28,640 nt of DNA from JAXGYV01 sp040772045. GTDB taxonomy: Bacteria; Actinomycetota; Thermoleophilia; UBA2241. Numbering within the stretch: position 1 is the stretch's first letter; the number at the start of each line of letters is the position of its first letter. The translations under genes were made by a program, and so were the position numbers. Below, one piece after another: positions 23,870 to 28,640 of the stretch. The notes under the pieces are model-generated. The model searched no databases. It was not told the origin of the DNA and saw only the letters and a program-made list of their open reading frames with translations. The stretch covers positions 1 to 28,640 of the forward strand of contig JAXGYV010000016.1 of NCBI GenBank assembly GCA_040772045.1, read 5' to 3'.

Positions 23870-26605
23870 TCAGCTCGCCTGAGCCTCCTTCATAGCCGCA
23901 AGGACTTTCTCCGGCAGGGCCGGCAAGTACCGCACCCGCGCGCCACAGGCATTCGCGATGGCGTTGATGATGGCCGAGTGCGGAGCCGTCAGCGGCGACT
24001 CGCCGCAACCGGAGGCGCCGTACGGTCCCAGTGGCCGCGGCGTCTCGAGGTAGAGCACGGTCAGATCGTCGGGGACATCCAGGGGATACGGGATGCCGCA
24101 CGCGCGCATCGAGGTGTGCTTCTCCAGATCGTCGAAGTCCTCGGAGAGCGCCAAGCCGATACCCTGCGCGAAGGCGCCCCACATCTGCCCGTCGACAGCC
24201 AGGCGGCTGTTGATGACGCCCACGTCTGTGCAGATGACCAGGTGATCGACCGACGTCTTGCCAGTGGCGACCTCCACCGATACCTCCGCCACGAAGACCG
24301 AGTACATGTAGTTGGCGATCGGAGTGCCTTGACCCGTGATGGGATCGACGGGCACGCCGGTGGTCTGCGTCCAGCTCCCCTCATAGCGAAGGTCAAGGCT
24401 GTCGGCCACCATCTCGTCGTAGGTACGGTAGCTGCCGTCGGGCTTCTTCATGGCCGCCATGAGCTTCTCGCAGGCGTCCTTGATCGCGTTGCCCACGACC
24501 ACCTGCGAGCGGCTACCGCCAGCGCCACCCGAATCCGGCGAGGTCGCGCTATCGTTGAGGTCGAGCTTAATCTGCTCGGGGGTGAGCGCCAGCGGTCGCA
24601 ACGCCTCGTGAGCCGTGCCCAGCGTGCCGGCGTCTGCGCCCTGTCCGTGGTCTTCCCAGGTGTTGTAGATCTTCACGCAGCCGTCGGGCAGCAGCTCCGC
24701 CGACGCGTTAGCCACGTCTGGGCCGTCGGCACCGGCGCCGTACAAGCCGAGCGCGATGCCCACGCCCTTCTTGACCTGGTCCGTGGTACCGGCGGCGGCA
24801 CGCTCCTTACCCTTCTCATAGTATGGCCGCGCCATGTCGAAGAGCTCGGGGAAGGTGTAGACCTCGTACTCCTGACCGTAGGGCAGCGTATCGCCGGGCC
24901 GGGCAAGGTTCTTGTAGCGCAGTTCGAAGGGATCCATGCCCATCTTGATCGCCAGCTCGTCGACCACCGATTCGGTGGCGAAGAAGCTCTGCGGCGAGCC
25001 GTACGCACGGAACGGCGAGCCCCACGCATGGTTCGTGTAGACGCACTTGCCCTCGCCACGCATATTGGGGATGTGGTAACCCCCGCCGCAGAGCAACCCC
25101 TTCTGCGTCAGCAGATCGCCGAACTCCATGTACGCACCGTGATCGACGATCCAGTGGTTGTCCATGGCCAGGAACTTGCCATCCTCGTCTGCCGCCAATT
25201 TGCAGGTGAAGAAGAACGGCGAGCGCTTGCCTGTATAGGCGATCGACATCCAGTAGTCGTACTTGAGGTACACCGGCTTGCCCGTGGCAATGCAGGCCGC
25301 GGCCACGAGGGCCTCCATGGTGGGGCAGAACTTGTAGCCGAAGGTACCGCCGGTGGGGTTCTGCACCATGCGCAGCTTCTCGCGCTCGATACCCACGCCG
25401 TCGGCGATCATGTCGCCGTGGCCGTAGAGCCAGATGCTCTTGGAGTGCACGGCCAGGCGTCCCTCTTCATCGTAGTACGCGAAGCCACAATCCGGCTCGA
25501 AGAACAGGTGCGGCTGGCGCTGCAGGTAGTAGGTCTCCTCAACGACGTGCGCCGCCTTCTCGAAAATAGGGGCCGTCTCTTCGCCCTTCACGAGGTTCTG
25601 GGTGAAGAAGTGGTTGGGGACGCCAGGGTGAATCTCGCTGGCGTCGTCGGCCAGCGCGTCGAGCGCGTTCATGTAGGCGGGTAGTGGCTCCAGCTCCACC
25701 TTGACCTTCTCGGCGGCCGCCTTGGCGATGTCCGGCGTATCGGCACACACCAGGGCGACGGCATCGCCGTACTGGAAGACCTTCGTGTCGCACAGGATAG
25801 GCCGCTCCAGGCCATCGCCCTTGGTGGCCTCAGGCCACATGGGCAGGCCATTGATCCGGTTGCTGCCCTTGATGTCTTTGTGCGTGAGGACCTTTTCCAC
25901 GCCGGGCATGGCCTCGGCCTCGCTCACGTCGATCGAGAGGATGTTGGCGTGCGAGACGCGCGCGTGCACGGGAGTCACGAACAGCGTTCCCGGCGGCATC
26001 TTGAGCTCGTAGTCCGCACCGTAGTCGAGAGTCCCGGTCACCTTAGCGAGCGCCGTGGGCCGCGGGAAGCGCGTGTTCCAGATACGGCCGTCCTCGGGCA
26101 CCTTGTAGTCGAGCTCCTCCATCGTCATCTCGCCACGGAGTACCTTAGCCGCGTCCATGACCGCGTCGACCAGCGGCTTGTATCCAGTGCAGCGGCAGAC
26201 ATTGGCGTGTCTCTGCCACCACGCGCGTACTTCCTCGCGAGAAGGCGCCGGATTTTTATCGAGGAGCGCCTTCGACGAGACGATGAAACCGGGGCTGCAG
26301 TACCCACACTGCGCGCCGCCGTGAACAATCCAGGCGAGCTGCAAGGGATGGAGGTGCTCCGGGGTACCCACGCCCTCGATGGTCGTAATCTCCGCTTCGT
26401 CGGGCACGCGAGTCATCCTGGTGGTGCACGAGCGGATCACCTTGCCGTTCATGATCACCGAGCACGATCCGCACTGGCCTTGGCCGCACGCGACCTTAAC
26501 GCCCGTGAGGCCAAGCTGACGGCGGAGTACCTCTGCCAATGTTGCTTTGTCGTCAACGATCACAGTGCGCGGCTGGCCGTTTACCGTGAGAAACTTCTTC
26601 CGCAT
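23870..26605 (-). CDS. mop: Molybdenum aldehyde oxidoreductase, Mop-type, module 2
   Basis: A 911-residue paralogue of mop1. The [2Fe-2S] cysteines are C40, C45, C48 and C60, with a second cluster set (GGAQCGYCSPGF; CRCTGY). The cofactor-region motif GGAGGSRSQV resembles D. gigas Mop, and GCGESPLTAPH contains the catalytic glutamate (E869). I start at ATG 26605, which has GGAAGGGG about six bases upstream and lines up with mop1 and D. gigas Mop; an in-frame ATG five codons earlier is possible. Substrate residues differ from mop1 in several places, so a different aldehyde range is likely. It heads the long accessory operon and is preceded by a riboswitch. Confidence 0.95.
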   Translation of the reverse strand: MRKKFLTVNGQPRTVIVDDKATLAEVLRRQLGLTGVKVACGQGQCGSCSVIMNGKVIRSCTTRMTRVPDEAEITTIEGVGTPEHLHPLQLAWIVHGGAQCGYCSPGFIVSSKALLDKNPAPSREEVRAWWQRHANVCRCTGYKPLVDAVMDAAKVLRGEMTMEELDYKVPEDGRIWNTRFPRPTALAKVTGTLDYGADYELKMPPGTLFVTPVHARVSHANILSIDVSEAEAMPGVEKVLTHKDIKGSNRINGLPMWPEATKGDGLERPILCDTKVFQYGDAVALVCADTPDIAKAAAEKVKVELEPLPAYMNALDALADDASEIHPGVPNHFFTQNLVKGEETAPIFEKAAHVVEETYYLQRQPHLFFEPDCGFAYYDEEGRLAVHSKSIWLYGHGDMIADGVGIEREKLRMVQNPTGGTFGYKFCPTMEALVAAACIATGKPVYLKYDYWMSIAYTGKRSPFFFTCKLAADEDGKFLAMDNHWIVDHGAYMEFGDLLTQKGLLCGGGYHIPNMRGEGKCVYTNHAWGSPFRAYGSPQSFFATESVVDELAIKMGMDPFELRYKNLARPGDTLPYGQEYEVYTFPELFDMARPYYEKGKERAAAGTTDQVKKGVGIALGLYGAGADGPDVANASAELLPDGCVKIYNTWEDHGQGADAGTLGTAHEALRPLALTPEQIKLDLNDSATSPDSGGAGGSRSQVVVGNAIKDACEKLMAAMKKPDGSYRTYDEMVADSLDLRYEGSWTQTTGVPVDPITGQGTPIANYMYSVFVAEVSVEVATGKTSVDHLVICTDVGVINSRLAVDGQMWGAFAQGIGLALSEDFDDLEKHTSMRACGIPYPLDVPDDLTVLYLETPRPLGPYGASGCGESPLTAPHSAIINAIANACGARVRYLPALPEKVLAAMKEAQAS

Positions 26606-26907
26606 GAATGCCCCTTCCATGACTTGAGCTCAAGAAAATGGAGACAACAGGTTCGGTCAGGCGACGCGAGACGCAGAGCTACTATCCGCGCCGCCGTGGC
26701 GGATCGGCGTAGTCTCACCCCTCTCTAGAACTAAAGCCGCGTTTTGTCCGCGATGCAGGCGCGCTAGAGCGCACGTGTTCGCGGAAGAAACCGCATCTCC
26801 AAGGCCCAAATCGGTGAGGCCAGGACAGAGGGGGTATCAGCCTTACGGCACCCGTGTCCGTGGTGGGGAAACTCTGACAGGCAGAAAAAGAGGGTACATA
26901 CGCCGAC
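26606..26907 (-). other. mop2 mRNA leader with possible transcription-terminating platform
   Basis: A ~300-base untranslated leader with no supported gene. Right after the aptamer, TGTACCC (26892-26898) followed by TCTTTTTC (T-run at 26885-26889) can pair with GGGTACA inside the aptamer (26948-26954), helped by CGCCG/CGGCG. This could form an alternative hairpin that stops transcription. The remaining part up to the start codon has no recognisable signal besides the ribosome-binding site (about 26611-26618). Confidence 0.45.
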
Positions 26908-27012
26908 GGTTCTCCTTTCCGCACTGGGAGACACGGCGGTTTCCCGCTGTACCCTACCGGCGCAAACTCCATAGGCCCCCACGGCCCGTAGGACTCAAGC
27001 GCTCGGAGAAGC
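26908..27012 (-). ncRNA. Molybdenum/tungsten cofactor (Moco/Tuco) riboswitch upstream of mop2
   Basis: It has the same blocks in the same order as the 12180-12288 element: CTTCTCCGAGCGC, GGCCTATGG, GCCGGTAGGGTACAGCGG, GAAACCGCCGTG, TCTCCCAGTGCGG, AAAGGAGAAC. Its ends pair as TTCTCC/GGAGAA. The 3' half is almost base-for-base identical to the first copy, while the 5' stem sequences differ, as expected for conserved RNA structure. It starts at the predicted transcription start. Confidence 0.88.
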
Positions 27013-27018
27013 ACGTTG

Positions 27019-27048
27019 ATTCTACGAAGGCTGAAGGTACTTGGTCAA
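27019..27048 (-). promoter_or_regulatory. Sigma-70-type promoter of the mop2 operon
   Basis: On the - strand, TTGACC (-35, 27043-27048) and TAGAAT (-10, 27019-27024) are 18 bases apart. The expected start, about seven bases after the -10 box, falls at the first base of the riboswitch closing stem, which supports both calls. Confidence 0.7.
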
Positions 27049-27069
27049 TCCTCGGCCCACCTTCAGCCT
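27028..27069. repeat. 11-bp inverted repeat overlapping the mop2 promoter (possible operator)
   Basis: AGGCTGAAGGT (27028-27038) and its exact complement ACCTTCAGCCT (27059-27069) are 20 bases apart and bracket the -35 box. The inner arm covers part of the promoter spacer. It is positioned like a repressor or activator site. No such repeat is seen before mop1. It could also be a stem at the end of the upstream desulfurase transcript. Confidence 0.45.
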
Positions 27070-27139
27070 CACTCAGCCATCGGCCCAAGCACACGTTCAC
27101 TCTCCGCGCGCCGCCGCGCGACCGACGATTCTCCGTGCG

Positions 27140-28297
27140 TCAGGCCGCGCCGGCGATAGCGGCCATCGCCCGGAGGGCCGCTTCGATATCCGCTTCGGTC
27201 GTCGTGTGCCCGAGACTGAAGCGGACCGAGCCCTGCTGCCCCGTCCCCCTGTCCCGATGCACCAGCGGCGCGCAGTGCAGACCCGTACGCACCGCGATAC
27301 CGTAATCGGCGTCGAGGATGGCGCCCACGTCGGCGGGCGCCACCTCCCCCACGTTGCAGGTCAGGATGGGAACATCTTCTTCGCGTGGCGGCGGACTGTA
27401 GACGGTGACCCCCGGCAGACCTGCCAAACCCTCCCGCAGATGACGGATAAGGGCCATCTGCCGACGATGGGCCTGTTCCATGCCCTCGCTCTGCAGACAG
27501 GCGAGCCCCTCCGAGAGCCCGATGATGCCCAGGAGATTGCTGGTCCCCGCCTCCAAGCGGTGCGGAAACGATGGCGTGTGAACGAGGCTCGCGGAGTCCA
27601 CTCCCGTGCCGCCGAACCGCGTCGGGGTAACGGAGACGGTGGGCGAGACGACGAGCCCGCCGATGCCGCTGGGGCCGAGCAGCGCTTTATGGCCGGTGAA
27701 GGCGATCACGCTCACACCCCAGTCGGCCAGGCGCACGGGGACGTGGCCGGCGCTTTGGGCAGCGTCGACCAGCAGCGGCACACCACACTCAGCGCAGGCG
27801 GCGGCGATAGCCGCCACCGGCTGCACGGTGCCCAGCACTTGAGAGGCGTGGCAGATCACGACCAGCTTGGTGTTGTGACGGATGGCGCCCACCACATCGG
27901 CTGGGTCGACCAGGCCCCGCTCGTCGAACGGGATGAGGTCGTACTCGATCCAGCCGCGGTCGCGCAGGTGGGTGAGCGGGCGTAACACGGAGTTGTGCTC
28001 GAGCCGGGTGGCGATCACGTGGTCGCCTGGCTCCACCATGCCCTGGATGGCTAGGTTGAGCGCGTCGGTCGCGTTGGCGGCAAACACAACCCTGTCTGGA
28101 TCCGGAGCGCCGAAGAAGTCGGCGAGCTGCTGTCTGACGGCGGCGACGTACCGGGAAGCCTCGACCGAGAGATCGTACCCTCCGCGCCCGGGTGAGACGC
28201 CCAGCCGGACATAGATATCGACCATACGGTCGAGAGCCGCGCGCGGCTTGGGAAACGAGGTCGCCGCGTTGTCGAGGTAGATCAGCCGACCGTTCAT
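27140..28297 (-). CDS. Class V cysteine desulfurase family protein (NifS/SufS-like)
   Basis: A 385-residue PLP enzyme. It starts with YLDNAATSFPKP. The PLP lysine is K204 in FTGHKALLGPSG, and the active-site cysteine is C342 in RTGLHCAPLVH. The length and GIGGL context resemble the EF2568-type desulfurases often found with molybdenum hydroxylase genes. It should move sulfur from cysteine onto its own cysteine and on to an acceptor, plausibly TusE-like or XdhC-bound cofactor. The ATG at 28297 lies 9 bp after the TusE/DsrC-like gene, with AGG upstream, so the two form an operon. The 150 bp after its stop lead into the mop2 promoter and show no T-tailed terminator. Confidence 0.9.
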   Translation of the reverse strand: MNGRLIYLDNAATSFPKPRAALDRMVDIYVRLGVSPGRGGYDLSVEASRYVAAVRQQLADFFGAPDPDRVVFAANATDALNLAIQGMVEPGDHVIATRLEHNSVLRPLTHLRDRGWIEYDLIPFDERGLVDPADVVGAIRHNTKLVVICHASQVLGTVQPVAAIAAACAECGVPLLVDAAQSAGHVPVRLADWGVSVIAFTGHKALLGPSGIGGLVVSPTVSVTPTRFGGTGVDSASLVHTPSFPHRLEAGTSNLLGIIGLSEGLACLQSEGMEQAHRRQMALIRHLREGLAGLPGVTVYSPPPREEDVPILTCNVGEVAPADVGAILDADYGIAVRTGLHCAPLVHRDRGTGQQGSVRFSLGHTTTEADIEAALRAMAAIAGAA

Positions 28298-28306
28298 GTG
28301 ATCAAC

Positions 28307-28621
28307 CTACGAGCAGCTCTTGGGATTGGGCAAGCCCGCCAGACGGCGGGCGCCGTGTTTGATACCCCCTGGGAACAGGCTTTCGAGATCCAGCAGGCGC
28401 ATGCCCGTGCCCGCGGCGAGCTGCCGGTTGAGCGGCGCCCGGCCGTTCTCCGCGAAGTACTGGCGAAGAAAGCGCAGCACGCGCCAGTGCTCCTCGCCCA
28501 GGTCGGTAAGGCCCACCTCGGCCGCCAGCTCGCCGGCCAAGTCTTCACTCCAATCCGCCGCATCCCAAAGAAAGCCTTCGTTGTCGAACAGCACGTCGCG
28601 ACCGGCGATGTGTCGGAAGCG
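28307..28621 (-). CDS. TusE/DsrC-family sulfur-relay protein, 5' end lost
   Basis: About 104 residues are visible. HIAGRDVLFDNEGFLWDAADWSEDLA aligns with the TusE/DsrC N-terminus, EEHWRVLRFLRQYFAENGRAP is the conserved helix region, and the end GLPNPKSCS keeps the penultimate sulfur-carrying cysteine. The second cysteine of true DsrC, ten residues earlier, is replaced (GARRLAGLP), as in TusE. The frame runs into the G homopolymer at 28621, so the real start codon is probably missing by only a few residues. A GTG at 28594 is in frame but would cut off the conserved first strand. Likely a sulfur acceptor for the adjacent desulfurase. Confidence 0.82.
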   Translation of the reverse strand, partial: RFRHIAGRDVLFDNEGFLWDAADWSEDLAGELAAEVGLTDLGEEHWRVLRFLRQYFAENGRAPLNRQLAAGTGMRLLDLESLFPGGIKHGARRLAGLPNPKSCS

Positions 28622-28638
28622 GGGGGGGGGGGGGGGGG
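28621..28638. other. 18-base G homopolymer at window end (probable assembly artefact)
   Basis: Eighteen consecutive G, then TG. It interrupts the start of a conserved gene and would encode polyproline there. Runs like this at contig ends are typical of no-signal calls in two-colour sequencing. Confidence 0.7.
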
Positions 28639-28640
28639 TG

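Noticed and set aside
23750..25684. Long + strand ORFs opposite mop2 and other - strand genes
   Set aside because: They are shadows caused by high GC in third codon positions of the real genes, with no recognisable domains.
12180..27012. The two similar ~105-base sequences as copies of a mobile repeat or CRISPR-like element
   Set aside because: Both are oriented the same way before mop genes, have pairing ends and covarying stems, and match the Moco RNA block order. No repeat-spacer array or target duplication is present.
26621..27139. A tRNA (for example tRNA-Sec) in the larger gene-free stretches
   Set aside because: No T-loop/acceptor arrangement was found on either strand here or at 11964-12412.

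Overview
The window is GC-rich and its gene set points to an anaerobic bacterium. It holds an N-terminally [2Fe-2S]-equipped formate dehydrogenase that reads an internal UGA as selenocysteine, two Desulfovibrio-type molybdenum aldehyde oxidoreductases (Mop), several ferredoxin-like flavoproteins and a sulfur-relay pair. No 16S or other taxonomic marker is present. High GC, GTG starts and a transposase resembling actinobacterial elements would fit an anaerobic actinobacterium or a similar high-GC anaerobe, but this is a guess. The right end runs into an 18-base G homopolymer, which looks like a contig-end artefact.

Left (1-3785): the end of a tryptophan operon on the + strand (trpC tail, trpF, trpB, trpA), joined by 4-base NTGA start/stop overlaps. 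A 983-bp insertion sequence with 14-bp inverted repeats sits exactly on the trpA stop codon, duplicating CTAG, and separates trpA from a strong terminator hairpin.

Middle-left (3799-12300, - strand): module 1. A molybdenum-cofactor (Moco/Tuco) riboswitch precedes mop1, then a flavin/Fe-S 'dicluster-binding' oxidoreductase, a small two-CxxC redox protein and the selenocysteine formate dehydrogenase. The formate dehydrogenase ORF is split only by its UGA codon, which is followed by a SECIS hairpin.

Middle-right (12413-27069, - strand): module 2. A second Moco-type riboswitch, with a clear promoter and an inverted repeat over it, precedes mop2 and paralogues of the dicluster and small redox proteins. 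These are followed by a translationally coupled accessory operon: DUF364, methyltransferase, C_GCAxxG_C_C protein, TrsS-type radical SAM protein, AMP-dependent CoA ligase, XdhC, NTP transferase fused to an HD domain, and a second DUF364. A HAD phosphatase lies at the end. Gene content and order match what I remember of the Desulfovibrio vulgaris DVU1551-DVU1559 neighbourhood.

Right (27140-28640, - strand): a TusE/DsrC-like sulfur-relay protein (5' end lost in the poly-G) and a class V cysteine desulfurase.

Working model (inference): both Mop enzymes need sulfurated Mo/W-pterin cofactor. The riboswitches sense that cofactor. XdhC, the MobA-like transferase and possibly the desulfurase/TusE pair finish or insert it. 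The dicluster flavoproteins and small redox proteins carry electrons, and the CoA ligase could activate the carboxylic acid made by the aldehyde oxidoreductase. The radical SAM, methyltransferase and C_GCAxxG_C_C trio belongs to a system with no established function. Its members here carry cysteine although the same locus encodes a selenoprotein.
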